DNA of 64,000 bases from Enterocloster bolteae (lineage in GTDB: Bacteria > Bacillota > Clostridia > Lachnospirales > Lachnospiraceae). The stretch lies in contig NZ_CP022464.2 in NCBI RefSeq assembly GCF_002234575.2, positions 4,774,001 through 4,838,000 of the forward strand, in the 5' to 3' direction. The position numbers and the translations under genes are program-made. The notes under the pieces are model-generated. The model had not been told where the DNA came from and did no database searches. It saw only the letters and a program-made list of their open reading frames with translations. Positions 8,931-18,396 of this stretch are shown here, one piece after another (within the stretch, counting starts at the first letter, position 1; every line of letters begins with the position of its first letter).

Positions 8931-9033
8931 ACAGCTCATTTCGTTTCACTGCTTCACGCTACTGTCCATATTCTGTCTGCTGACTTGGGCACCATTATGG
9001 CACTCAACTTACCTTTTCCGGATTGGTTTTCAC

Positions 9034-9729
9034 TTAATGATTGTGCCAATCCCTGAAGGCAAATTCCTCATCCATTTCATCATATGCGCATTCCAGCAAA
9101 TCAGATCCCCATCCGTCTGAAAACTGAAATGCCATGAACCGCCCCTGCAATGATAAGCCTTCCGGAATCATGGTCTTAACCAACCCTTCAAAGTTGAACA
9201 TGGGAAACAATTCCCTAAGCCTTTCTTCCACATCTGTTTTATCCACGGTTCCATTATTGGGTACGCAGTCGAATTCATCAGCCCACTGGAAAACTTCGGC
9301 TGTTTCTTTTGAGTATACTTCTTTTTCCCGGAACTCCCCGCCTCCATTTTTCATACGCCCCGGTATAACCGCTTGTTCTATCTCCCAAAATGGATATCCG
9401 CTGCCTGTTAAGTCACTGAAAAGCCGATATAATATACAATCATTAATTTGCTTTTCATTCTCCCTGATTTCCTTTTCCTTTTGATTGTAGTACGCAGTAA
9501 GACCTCTGGCTATTCCGCCACTGTCTGCTGTCTCAGATTTAAGATAGGGAAACAGCGGCTTGTACCAAAAGGAGTCCTCATCCTGCAATTCTTTCATGAT
9601 TTCCTCTAACGTATCGTTAATCATGATATTCTCATCCCCAAAATCCTCATTTACATAGTTTCCTGCTATTCCTATGGAAAAGCTGCCCTTAACAAGAAAG
9701 CGTTTGTCTCTATAGATTATTTCAATCAT
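9034..9729 (-). CDS. Hypothetical protein, 231 residues
   Basis: I do not recognise the family. The protein is acidic and soluble-looking, with no signal peptide or membrane helix. It has several aromatic-rich motifs (D-S-F-W-Y-K-P-L-F-P-Y-L and S-D-G-W-G-S-D-L-L-E-C) and a C-terminus of F-R-D-W-H-N-H. AAAGGAG lies nine bases before the ATG at 9729, so translation is well supported. It is the nearest gene to the leader-distal end of the CRISPR array but has no Cas feature. The gap 9730-9950 holds no gene I can support. Confidence 0.7.
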   Translation of the reverse strand: MIEIIYRDKRFLVKGSFSIGIAGNYVNEDFGDENIMINDTLEEIMKELQDEDSFWYKPLFPYLKSETADSGGIARGLTAYYNQKEKEIRENEKQINDCILYRLFSDLTGSGYPFWEIEQAVIPGRMKNGGGEFREKEVYSKETAEVFQWADEFDCVPNNGTVDKTDVEERLRELFPMFNFEGLVKTMIPEGLSLQGRFMAFQFSDGWGSDLLECAYDEMDEEFAFRDWHNH

Positions 9730-9950
9730 ATATGTGTTACTCCTTTGTTTATGTTGGTGTTTTTTGGGGCGGATGTTTTTTACGGAGGGGGGTATGCGCT
9801 TAACGGATTCCCTGTTGATCGGGATACTGTTAATATGTTCTTTTAACTGATGTTTTGCGAATTCTCAATATATAATTATGGCTGCTTTCAATGCATTAGG
9901 TACGCGGGGAGCAATTTTCCTTTTGCATTAATTTAGGGGCTTACAGGTAT

Positions 9951-11390
9951 CTTTTGGTCTGCAAGGCTCTCGCGAGCCTCGACGATTTATACATTTTAGT
10001 CTGTTATACTATATATCATTTCAATCCACAAGGCTCTCGCGAGCCTCGACACTATGAGCGGAGGTGAGATAACGTGACATATAGATTTCAATCCACAAGG
10101 CTCTCGCGAGCCTCGACGGGGCAGACATACTCGCAGCCGTAAATGCTTATGTTATTTCAATCCACAAGGCTCTCGCGAGCCTCGACGCTGATTCAGTTAC
10201 CCCTTTTAGGGGAGGACATTACATTTCAATCCACAAGGCTCTCGCGAGCCTCGACTGCATTCAGCTTTTAAGGATGCGCAGGTGGAAGGTATTTCAATCC
10301 ACAAGGCTCTCGCGAGCCTCGACCTCTTTGATTTTCTCATAGAGCACGGGCCTTACATTTCAATCCACAAGGCTCTCGCGAGCCTCGACTATATTCACGG
10401 TTGTGATGATTGTGGTTTTCGTATTTCAATCCACAAGGCTCTCGCGAGCCTCGACGTATTCATGTGGACGTGGCTGGCTCTGCTATAGGCATTTCAATCC
10501 ACAAGGCTCTCGCGAGCCTCGACATACAGTTGATTCATAATCTGATAATCAACATGATTTCAATCCACAAGGCTCTCGCGAGCCTCGACGATATGCGGGA
10601 AGCAGGATTGATAAATTACATTGACATTTCAATCCACAAGGCTCTCGCGAGCCTCGACTTGATGGATTTAAAATGATAAGCAGCATCTGATATTTCAATC
10701 CACAAGGCTCTCGCGAGCCTCGACGCAGATTTTGTAACTGCTGGCACACAGACCGTTATTTCAATCCACAAGGCTCTCGCGAGCCTCGACGTATACATAT
10801 TGATGTGGCTGGCTCTGCTATCGGTATTTCAATCCACAAGGCTCTCGCGAGCCTCGACTCTGCGCAAAATTTGGTTGATTATCTTACAAATATTTCAATC
10901 CACAAGGCTCTCGCGAGCCTCGACACGGTTACACACCTACAAATAACCTAATAACGGAATTTCAATCCACAAGGCTCTCGCGAGCCTCGACTTTGCAGCC
11001 ATATGAACCGGGTGCCGGACTGAATTTCAATCCACAAGGCTCTCGCGAGCCTCGACTTCCGTGGATGTGGACCGCACAGTGGAGTATTTATTTCAATCCA
11101 CAAGGCTCTCGCGAGCCTCGACATATGGTACCCAACCTTAAACATATTTCCTTTAGTATTTCAATCCACAAGGCTCTCGCGAGCCTCGACCGGGATTAAC
11201 AGCCAGGTAATCCGGTTCGGGGAATTTCAATCCACAAGGCTCTCGCGAGCCTCGACGACGGAGCCGCCCAAAATAAAGCAGGGATATAGATTTCAATCCA
11301 CAAGGCTCTCGCGAGCCTCGACCAGAGGCCGAAAAGAACGCCCAGGCACAGCTTTATATTTCAATCCACAAGGCTCTCGCGAGCCTCGAC
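9951..11390 (-). CRISPR. CRISPR array, 22 repeats and 21 spacers, type I-C-like repeat
   Basis: Twenty-one identical 33-bp repeats run from 10018 to 11390, and one decayed copy lies at 9951-9983. Spacers are 32-36 bp. Read on the minus strand, the repeat begins GTCGAGGCTC and ends GTGGATTGAAAT, the ending typical of type I-C repeats. AGGCTC and GAGCCT can form a six-base-pair stem closed by GCGA. The copy at 9951-9983 has lost the GGATTGAAAT side, as expected for the last repeat, so transcription should run right to left with the leader beyond 11390. No cas gene occurs anywhere in the window, so the effector must be elsewhere or lost. Spacers at 10456-10490 and 10791-10825 are related. Confidence 0.98.
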
Positions 11391-11515
11391 AGCAAAATTA
11401 TCCAAACCTACTCCACATCCCCCCTAACATTTTATGCATTATGCTCTTCTCTCCCCAGTTCAACCAATTCAGTCCATTCACCCAGCCCGCTTTCACGGCC
11501 TTTTCCTCTGTTTTT
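11391..11515 (-). promoter_or_regulatory. Putative CRISPR leader
   Basis: Sequence on the repeat-conserved side of the array, upstream in the inferred direction of transcription. It is non-coding on both strands as far as I can see and lies between the first repeat and the lhr stop. The leader assignment rests only on array polarity; no conserved leader motif was recognised. Confidence 0.5.
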
Positions 11516-11564
11516 CAGGTGCGAATCTCCCTGGCATTTCATGTCAGCTTGGCATTCGCACCTG
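11516..11564. repeat. Perfect 11-bp inverted repeat between lhr and CRISPR leader
   Basis: CAGGTGCGAAT (11516-11526) is complementary to ATTCGCACCTG (11554-11564), with a 27-base loop that contains TGGCATT twice. No T-run follows on either strand, so it is a poor terminator candidate. It could be a protein-binding site or the remains of a small element. Confidence 0.6.
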
Positions 11565-11597
11565 GTTTGAAGGGCTCCCAACTCACAGAAACCAACT

Positions 11598-14500
11598 CTA
11601 CTTATATATTACATAATCCTTCATTTCCCGCATATATCCTGCATGCTGCAAAGCCTCTGCCGCCTCCGCCGGATACTCTTTCAATACAAGCCTCTTTTGT
11701 TCCGGATATATGGCTCCCTGCTTGAACGCACGGACAAATTCCGCCATCACTTCCTTCATATCTTCGGCATCGCAAATACGCAGTACTCTGCCCTGACGTT
11801 CCATTACAGCAGCCAGCTTTCCCGCCTTCAGGGCCACCGCTGTTCCGGCCACTGCCAGAAATCCACATTTTTCAGGTAGTTCCAGAACTTTTCCCCACAC
11901 CAGGGCCGGATCTGTTCCGTTTAACCATACCGTATGGTCATCCGGCTCCCTCAATGCGCCGGTCACGGCATCATAATCCTCTCCGCGGACAAATTGGGCT
12001 CCCGACATCCCCTCTACAAAATAACCTCTGCGGATGCGGCCTGTATATTCCCAGATACGAAGAATTTCCAATGCCTGGGCCCAGCTCCACTCCCATTTTT
12101 TTCCATCTTCTCCGGTCTGGACATAGGGCGAGTCTGACACAGCCTGTACAGACTTTCTAAAAGTCTCACGGCACAGAATCATATTTTCATCAAAAAACTG
12201 CTCCAGCCATTCCTCCGGTCCATATTTTCTTACCGGCCTTACTATATCCCACCGCCCAGCTGACAGTGCCATGACCCTGGTATTCACACGTTGTCTCACA
12301 GCAACTTTCTTTACCTTGTCCTGATTCTGCCATTGCCTTACAGGCACAAAACTGTCTGCACATACCAGGCCCTTTTCAGCCAGACTTAACAATACTTCCT
12401 GGGCGCTGCCTTCCTTTGGTATTTTTGTAAGGAATTTAAGAAAACTGGCTCCTCTGCGCTTTAACTCCTGGTACATGAGAAGCTCATCGCCCTTAAGCCC
12501 TGCTGTCTCTGCCCCGGCAGATGCCTCCCAGTCTATATCCTCATAGCTGCAAAAACAAAGGGTTCCTTCCGGCGACATTCTCCAGAAATAGTCCCCCTGG
12601 GCCAGCAGCCGGTCCAGAAGACTGGCTCCATACCGCTCCACCCGCCTGGCAAAGTACACATTTTCCCAAAAGCGTACAGGGCATGGCTTTCTGCATCCTT
12701 TTTCCACGGCTTCCCTTAACTGTTCTTCTGCCGTGGAATGTGTCACTGCCCTGGCTGCCATCAGCGCGGCGTAATGAGATGCGGGCTGCGTGGCTGTCTG
12801 ACTGCGCAGGATGCGTATATGGCCTTCCCTGGCCCTCTCATAGAGCTTTTCGTGATAGTATACGCCCTGGTCCTCCACTGCTTTTTTGCAGCGGCATAGT
12901 TTATCTAAAAGCGCCTCTGTCATCTCCTCAGACAGAAAATACCGTTCCCTTACATCCACCGCAGTCTGACCGCCGCGGTAATAGAGCATGCGCCGGACAA
13001 TGTGCATTGCGGCTTCCTCATCCTGCTGCTGCAATGCCCTCATATATTCGTCCTCATGTTCTGCCGCTATCCATATTCCCGGCTCCACATAACAGGCCAG
13101 TCCCTGCCGGGCCAGGGCCTCCAGCCAGTCAGCAGGTATATCCAGCTCTCCTGCCTCCAAATCTCCCTCCATCATGAGAAGCGAATGGAGCTCTTCCTCA
13201 TTTTCCGGCATTTTTCTCCGTGACCATCCCCTGGACAGTTCCTCTGGTGTGGGCTTAAGCAATGCTTTTTTCAAATCTTCCTGCACGGTCTGGCGGATTT
13301 TAGGCGTCACCGGTGAGTACTCATACATCTCTTCTGCCTCTGCCTGCCACTGGAAGGGCAGAGACATGGGAGAAGGGACATCCAGCCAGATTTCTCTGAC
13401 CGTAATGAAGCCGGAACGGATCCTGGCCAGTATCTCCATCACTCCGCTGATATCCCACTGGTGTTCCAGACATTCCCGTTTTGTCTCACGAATCAGCGGA
13501 TGGTCCGGCTGGTCCATCAGGGAGCTTAACATTTCCGTGCTCTTAAGACGCTGCATCCAAAGCGGCTGGCGCCCGTTCCGTTTCATGCCCATCATCAGGG
13601 CGCGGGCAGCATTGTAGCGGAATGTCATGCCGAACAGAGGCGTATCAGGCAGGATTGCTTCCAGCACCGGCCGTACCTGGTCCGGGTTGATTTGGAATAA
13701 AAGTCCTTCCGGCAATTGCTCCCTGCCATATGGATACAGAAGGAAGCCATCCTCCTCATCCACACTCCCCACATCCATCCCCATGGTATTGCGTATCATA
13801 TGACGCAGGACGAGGGACAGCGGACCATTTACCCGTCTTCCAAACAGAGCATGGACCATGACCTGGTGGCTTCCTGTACTGTCCTTAAAATGCTCCACCA
13901 CTATGGTTCTGTCATCAGGCAGTCCTTCTGTGGCCTGAATCTGACGTGTTATAAATCCGGACGCATGGACCGACGCAGACTCGTCTAATCCCAGTTTCTC
14001 CAGAGCTTTTTCCAGCTCTCCCTCACGGCATGCCTTCTCCAGCTCTCCTAATATACGGCCAAAGGCAAGACTGGTTCTAAGATCTCTTCCCTTTGTCTCC
14101 CCTTTCCAGAATGGAAGTCTGGCGCCTTCGGCCGGGGCCTGGGTCACGATAACAGAGTCCTTATCCTGACGGACCACACGCCAGCCAAAGGACCCCAGCA
14201 TGAACCGGTCCCCGATCCTGGATTCATAGACAAATTCCTCATCCAGCTCTCCTAACTTCACCCCGTCCTCTGTTTTGGCTGCGTACATCCCTTTGTCGGG
14301 TATGGTCCCTCCCGCTGCCGTGGCCAGCATACGGCTGTAAACATCCCCAGCCACCCGGCCGTGAATCCGGTCATACAAAATCCTCGGACGCACCGGTATC
14401 TCCCGGCTGTGTTCGTAATCTCCTGCCAGCATGGCAAGGACGTCCTCCACATCCTTCCTGGTCACCTGGTAAAATGGATACGACCGCTCCAGCACATCCA

Positions 14501-15803
14501 TCACATCATCTATGCTGTAGCTCTCTCCCGAAGCCATGGAAACCAAATGCTGGGCCAGTACATCCAGACACATGCGCGGAGGATTGGCCCGTTCCACGCC
14601 TCCACGGCGGGCCACTTGTGCGGTCATGCCGCAGTATACTGATTCGGGCGCAGTCCTGGGATACATATACATGACGCTGACCCGGCCCGGATTATGGCCG
14701 GCCCGGCCCAGGCGCTGCATGGTGCTGGAAATGGTGCGGGGGCATCCGACCTGCAGAACCTGCTCCACATCCCCCACGTCAATGCCCAGTTCCATGGACG
14801 ACGTGGCACATAACAGTCTCAGCCTCCCCTCTCTTAAATCCCGTTCCACCTCATCCCTCTGTTCCTTTGACAGACTTCCGTGGTGGACTCTGGCAAACCC
14901 GTCCCCGCCCAACAGATTTACATAGTATGCCAGCTTTTCCACATAACGCCTTCCTTCGGAAAATGCAATTACACTCTTACAGCTTAAGCACTGGCGGTAT
15001 ACTGCCATTCCCAGCTCTTCCCATACCGGATCCTTCCGCCTTCCCACAGCAGGGGCCGTACCAATAACCTGTATATCCACCTGTTTATCCATGGAAGGTG
15101 CACAGATAACGGCCGGTTCCGGGGACAGGTAGGCGGCCGCAAGCTCCAACGGCTCAATGGTGGCTGACAGGCCAATTCTCTGAAGCCTGCGGCCGCAAAG
15201 TTTATCCAGCCTGGCCACTGACAGCATCAGATGCGCCCCCCTCTTGGTGTCTATGAGGGCGTGAATCTCGTCCAAAATAATTGCTTTTGCAGTCTTTAAC
15301 ACCTGTCGGCCGGATTTGGATGTCAGCATGAGATAAAGGGATTCCGGAGTGATAATTAGGATGTGGGGCGGATGCTTTACCATCCTCTGGCGCTCTTTCT
15401 GAGGCGTGTCCCCGGTACGGATGGCGGTCTGAATCTGCCCTATGGATGGATTACCCGGTCTGCTTTCCGCTTTGCTTTCCCCGGGAGCTTCCGCTCCGAT
15501 CCCCTCCAAAGGTTTGCGTAAATTTTCCCTGATGTCCCCCGCCAGAGACTTAAGGGGAGACACATATATCACATACAGCTCCTCCTTAAGTTCCCCCCTC
15601 TCAGCCAGTCCGCCCAACTGGTCTATGAACACCAGGAAAGCTGAAAGGGTCTTTCCTGTACCGGTTGGAGCGCTTACCAGCACGTGCTTTCCGTCAGCAA
15701 TGGCGGGCCATGCTTCTCTCTGTATTTTGGTGGGTTCTCCAAATGTTTTCCTAAACCAGCTTTCAGTGGCTGGCAGGAATTGTTTAAGGGTATCCTCTTG
15801 CAT
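11598..15803 (-). CDS. Lhr-like large ATP-dependent helicase (DEAD/DEAH box)
   Basis: A 1401-residue DNA/RNA helicase of the Lhr family, thought to act in DNA repair. Motif I is A-P-T-G-T-G-K-T (45-52) and the DEIH box is at 178-181. S-A-T follows as motif III, and the second RecA domain has Q-R-L-G-R-A-G-H-N-P-G as motif VI. The Lhr winged-helix/core domain follows, then a long C-terminal region of about 500 residues that includes winged-helix-like segments. I prefer the ATG at 15803 because GGAGG precedes it by five bases. An in-frame ATG at 15815 has no site. It stands alone, next to the CRISPR leader, but is not a cas gene. Confidence 0.93.
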   Translation of the reverse strand: MQEDTLKQFLPATESWFRKTFGEPTKIQREAWPAIADGKHVLVSAPTGTGKTLSAFLVFIDQLGGLAERGELKEELYVIYVSPLKSLAGDIRENLRKPLEGIGAEAPGESKAESRPGNPSIGQIQTAIRTGDTPQKERQRMVKHPPHILIITPESLYLMLTSKSGRQVLKTAKAIILDEIHALIDTKRGAHLMLSVARLDKLCGRRLQRIGLSATIEPLELAAAYLSPEPAVICAPSMDKQVDIQVIGTAPAVGRRKDPVWEELGMAVYRQCLSCKSVIAFSEGRRYVEKLAYYVNLLGGDGFARVHHGSLSKEQRDEVERDLREGRLRLLCATSSMELGIDVGDVEQVLQVGCPRTISSTMQRLGRAGHNPGRVSVMYMYPRTAPESVYCGMTAQVARRGGVERANPPRMCLDVLAQHLVSMASGESYSIDDVMDVLERSYPFYQVTRKDVEDVLAMLAGDYEHSREIPVRPRILYDRIHGRVAGDVYSRMLATAAGGTIPDKGMYAAKTEDGVKLGELDEEFVYESRIGDRFMLGSFGWRVVRQDKDSVIVTQAPAEGARLPFWKGETKGRDLRTSLAFGRILGELEKACREGELEKALEKLGLDESASVHASGFITRQIQATEGLPDDRTIVVEHFKDSTGSHQVMVHALFGRRVNGPLSLVLRHMIRNTMGMDVGSVDEEDGFLLYPYGREQLPEGLLFQINPDQVRPVLEAILPDTPLFGMTFRYNAARALMMGMKRNGRQPLWMQRLKSTEMLSSLMDQPDHPLIRETKRECLEHQWDISGVMEILARIRSGFITVREIWLDVPSPMSLPFQWQAEAEEMYEYSPVTPKIRQTVQEDLKKALLKPTPEELSRGWSRRKMPENEEELHSLLMMEGDLEAGELDIPADWLEALARQGLACYVEPGIWIAAEHEDEYMRALQQQDEEAAMHIVRRMLYYRGGQTAVDVRERYFLSEEMTEALLDKLCRCKKAVEDQGVYYHEKLYERAREGHIRILRSQTATQPASHYAALMAARAVTHSTAEEQLREAVEKGCRKPCPVRFWENVYFARRVERYGASLLDRLLAQGDYFWRMSPEGTLCFCSYEDIDWEASAGAETAGLKGDELLMYQELKRRGASFLKFLTKIPKEGSAQEVLLSLAEKGLVCADSFVPVRQWQNQDKVKKVAVRQRVNTRVMALSAGRWDIVRPVRKYGPEEWLEQFFDENMILCRETFRKSVQAVSDSPYVQTGEDGKKWEWSWAQALEILRIWEYTGRIRRGYFVEGMSGAQFVRGEDYDAVTGALREPDDHTVWLNGTDPALVWGKVLELPEKCGFLAVAGTAVALKAGKLAAVMERQGRVLRICDAEDMKEVMAEFVRAFKQGAIYPEQKRLVLKEYPAEAAEALQHAGYMREMKDYVIYK

Positions 15804-16108
15804 AAGCTCCTCCATGCGGGCAGTTGTGTGTCATTCCTGTTGTCCGGATTATGTTCCGTAAAACTACAGGTATTTATATTATTATATCATTGCACTGTTT
15901 TGCCTGTCTATGACTGACATGGCAGAACTGCCTTTCTGAAAGGTCTTTTCCGGTCTTTCATTTGCAGCAGTTCCGGCGCCGCCTGTTTCCTTAACCCTAA
16001 TCTTATTGTATAATATACTCATATCAATAACAGGCTGAATCAGAGCCTGTGGGAATGAAAATCTGAAAATACAGCAGAAATCTGATAAAACAAAAGAAAG
16101 GAACAATC

Positions 16109-17437
16109 ATGGACAAACGGAAAACAGGCATTTTTCTTCTCATATTCCTGCTTGGACTCATAGCCGGATTCCTGCTCTCCAGCGCGGTGAGAGGACATGC
16201 AGCCGCAGATACTTCCGGTTCCCGGATATCCGGCAGACAGGAAAACGTCCCCCTTATAACCACCGGAGAGGACTCAGCACTCCCGGCTTCCCCGGAACAA
16301 GCTGCCGTCAGCATATCTGCTCCCCAGGCCATCCTGACCTCCGGACCGTCCTATCCTGAGTGGGACAAAAACACCACCTATACAGGCGGCGATCAGGTGG
16401 TCTGCGGCGGTAAAATATATATAGCCAGGTGGTGGACCTTAGGGGAGCTTCCAGGGCAGGCCGATGTGTGGGAAGCCGCTCCGCAGACGCCCCCTCCCGC
16501 AGATTCCCAGGCCGCTCCCAAAGCCGGCGCCTCATCCCCGGTAAAGGTGGTGGGTTATTACCCTGACTGGAAATCCTACCAGCCCCAAAAGCTGCAGATG
16601 GATGTGCTGACCCACATCGCCTACGCATTTGCCATACCCACACCGGACAGCAGACTGCTCCCCCTGGAAAACCCGGAAACAGCAGTCCGCCTGATAGAGG
16701 ATGCCCATAAAAACCAGGTCAAGGTCTTATTAGCTGTGGGCGGATGGAGCTATAACGGTGCCGAGCTGGAACCAGTCTTCGTGAGCGCCACTTCAACCAG
16801 TGAAAAAACCAGGCAGCTGGGTAATGAAATACTGGCCATGTGCAATGAGTACGGGTTTGACGGCGTGGACATGGACTGGGAGCATCCCAGGGTAGACGGG
16901 CCCTCCAAGGACCAGTACCAGGAGCTGATTCTTTACCTGGCAGACGCGCTCCATGCCCAGGGAAAGCTTCTGACCAGCGCTGTCGTCAGCGGGGTCAGCG
17001 CAGACGGCAATATTTATTATGATGCCGCGGCCCATAGCGATGCCGTGTTAAACGCAGTGGACTGGATTCATGTTATGGCCTATGACGGCGGTGACGGGGA
17101 ACGCCATTCTTCCTATGACTTTGCAGTAAACAGCGCCGCCTACTGGTGCGGCACAAGAAAAATGCCGGCCGGTAAAGTGGTGCTGGGTGTTCCCTTCTAC
17201 GGACGTCCCGGCTGGGCCGGTTACGGGGATATCCTGGCCGCTGACCCGGATGCCGGGAATAAAGACCATGCCATGGTGAGTGGAATGGATGTCTGGTATA
17301 ACGGCATTTCCACCATTGAAAAAAAGGCCGCGTACGCCAGGAATAACCTGGGCGGAATCATGATATGGGAACTGACCCAGGACACGGACGATTCCGGCAA
17401 AAGCCTTCTGTCAGCCATCGGAAGGGGCATACAATGA
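16109..17437 (+). CDS. GH18 chitinase-like glycoside hydrolase with CBM5/12 module
   Basis: A secreted or membrane-anchored 442-residue enzyme. Residues 5-27 are a membrane-spanning signal without an obvious cleavage site. About 82-122 form a chitin-binding type 5/12 module with Y-P-E-W-D-K-N-T-T-Y, G-D-Q-V and A-R-W-W-T. The GH18 barrel starts near 147 (V-G-Y-Y-P-D-W), with G-G-W-S at 211-214 and the catalytic D-G-V-D-M-D-W-E at 251-258, where Glu258 is the proton donor. The chitin-type module favours chitin or chito-oligosaccharides over peptidoglycan. AAAGGAA precedes the ATG, and a TATAAT lies at 16009-16014. No sugar transporter adjoins it. Confidence 0.93.
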   Translation: MDKRKTGIFLLIFLLGLIAGFLLSSAVRGHAAADTSGSRISGRQENVPLITTGEDSALPASPEQAAVSISAPQAILTSGPSYPEWDKNTTYTGGDQVVCGGKIYIARWWTLGELPGQADVWEAAPQTPPPADSQAAPKAGASSPVKVVGYYPDWKSYQPQKLQMDVLTHIAYAFAIPTPDSRLLPLENPETAVRLIEDAHKNQVKVLLAVGGWSYNGAELEPVFVSATSTSEKTRQLGNEILAMCNEYGFDGVDMDWEHPRVDGPSKDQYQELILYLADALHAQGKLLTSAVVSGVSADGNIYYDAAAHSDAVLNAVDWIHVMAYDGGDGERHSSYDFAVNSAAYWCGTRKMPAGKVVLGVPFYGRPGWAGYGDILAADPDAGNKDHAMVSGMDVWYNGISTIEKKAAYARNNLGGIMIWELTQDTDDSGKSLLSAIGRGIQ

Positions 17438-17454
17438 TCCCTATGTCCCGCTGT

Positions 17455-18159
17455 TTATCCCTGCGGATTGTAAGGACATTTTTCCTTCAGGCACTGTTCA
17501 TTCCGGCCGTACAATCCGCATACTGTCTTTTTGGGCCGCTCCATCCATATCCCGAATTTCTCCCCCACAAAATCCACTGCCTCCAGTATGGCTGTGTAGG
17601 AATCCCGTTTACAGCATCTGGGTCCCCCTGTTTTGGCAATAGCCCCAAGGCTTCTGGAGGTCATCTCATTGCAAAGCCCCCACTCTTTTCCGCTTAAGGG
17701 TGAGGCCCCTGTAATCAGGCTGACAAAAATACCTGTACTCACAGCAGCCCCGCAGGTTCCCCACAAACCGCAGATACCTCCCGGCACCTGTGCCCCTCTG
17801 TTCCTCATTTCTTCCAGGGCCGCGTCCAAATCCAGTTCTCCCCCGGCGTTCTTATAGGCAGCCAGAAGCGCGGAGCCCACCAGCACATGGTGCTCCGGTC
17901 CATGCATATAGATATAGGGAGACAGGATGATTTTCTTCATGATTGCCACCGGATCCTTGCTGTCTGTATGCCTGCATATATCTTCAATGACACGCAGGCC
18001 CATCTGCTCATGGCAGCTGTCGCAGATAAAGTGACCGTTCACACATCTGGCATTGCTCATAAATGTTTTGTGACAGTAGGTACATTCCATTTCAATCTGA
18101 CTCGGGAAATATTCCAGCGGCGCACCGCATACCAGGCATCCCGTTGTTTGTTCTTCCAT
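17455..18159 (-). CDS. DUF5714-like zinc-binding protein
   Basis: A 234-residue cytoplasmic protein. The N-terminal 50 residues carry paired zinc-knuckle residues: Cys8/Cys11, Cys26/Cys29, Cys39, His43 and Cys46/Cys49. The rest is rich in Gly and Cys (G-G-I-C-G-L-W-G-T-C-G-A-A-V-S and G-G-P-R-C-C-K-R-D-S) and ends with a Cys pair. I recall this pattern as DUF5714, found in anaerobes and sometimes fused to methyltransferases. That link is from memory and unverified. AGGAGG lies eight bases before the ATG. The gene is monocistronic and its activity is unknown. Confidence 0.75.
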   Translation of the reverse strand: MEEQTTGCLVCGAPLEYFPSQIEMECTYCHKTFMSNARCVNGHFICDSCHEQMGLRVIEDICRHTDSKDPVAIMKKIILSPYIYMHGPEHHVLVGSALLAAYKNAGGELDLDAALEEMRNRGAQVPGGICGLWGTCGAAVSTGIFVSLITGASPLSGKEWGLCNEMTSRSLGAIAKTGGPRCCKRDSYTAILEAVDFVGEKFGIWMERPKKTVCGLYGRNEQCLKEKCPYNPQG

Positions 18160-18340
18160 TGCCGTATCCTCCTGTTAACCATTCATTTCTTATTCTTAGG
18201 CCAATCTCATTTCAGTATACCATAATCCCTATCCCGGTTAATACTTATTTTTCTGTTTTTATATCGGTTTTCATATCCACTTCCTGCCCTCCGCTGTTCC
18301 CCCTCCCCGCCCTCTTCCTGACGGTTCTTACCGCAAATCG

Positions 18341-18394
18341 AAAAAGAGCGCAAACCGCACGGAACCGCTCCCGAAACTGGTTTGCACTCTTTTT
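18341..18394 (-). terminator. Terminator of the sugar-acid PTS operon
   Basis: AAAAAGAGCGCAAACC (18341-18356) pairs with GGTTTGCACTCTTTTT (18379-18394), with one G-U pair possible. On the minus strand the stem begins three bases after the dehydratase stop and ends in a five-T run, a good rho-independent terminator. Confidence 0.85.
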
Positions 18395-18396
18395 CT

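Noticed and set aside
9793..9849. An 18-codon plus-strand frame after GGAGGGGGG
   Set aside because: The purine run touches the ATG, leaving no spacing, and there is no promoter or conserved feature.
10282..11199. Several open frames on both strands across 10282-11199
   Set aside because: They are translations of the CRISPR repeats, as shown by the repeated I-S-I-H-K-A-L-A-S-L-D peptide, and are not genes.
12521..13177. A 218-codon plus-strand frame
   Set aside because: It lies opposite the Lhr-like helicase, is proline- and serine-rich as shadow frames are, and has no start signal.
11598..15803. Possible CRISPR-linked helicase (Cas3 or accessory)
   Set aside because: The large helicase beside the array has Lhr-family domains and no HD nuclease; it is not a cas gene.
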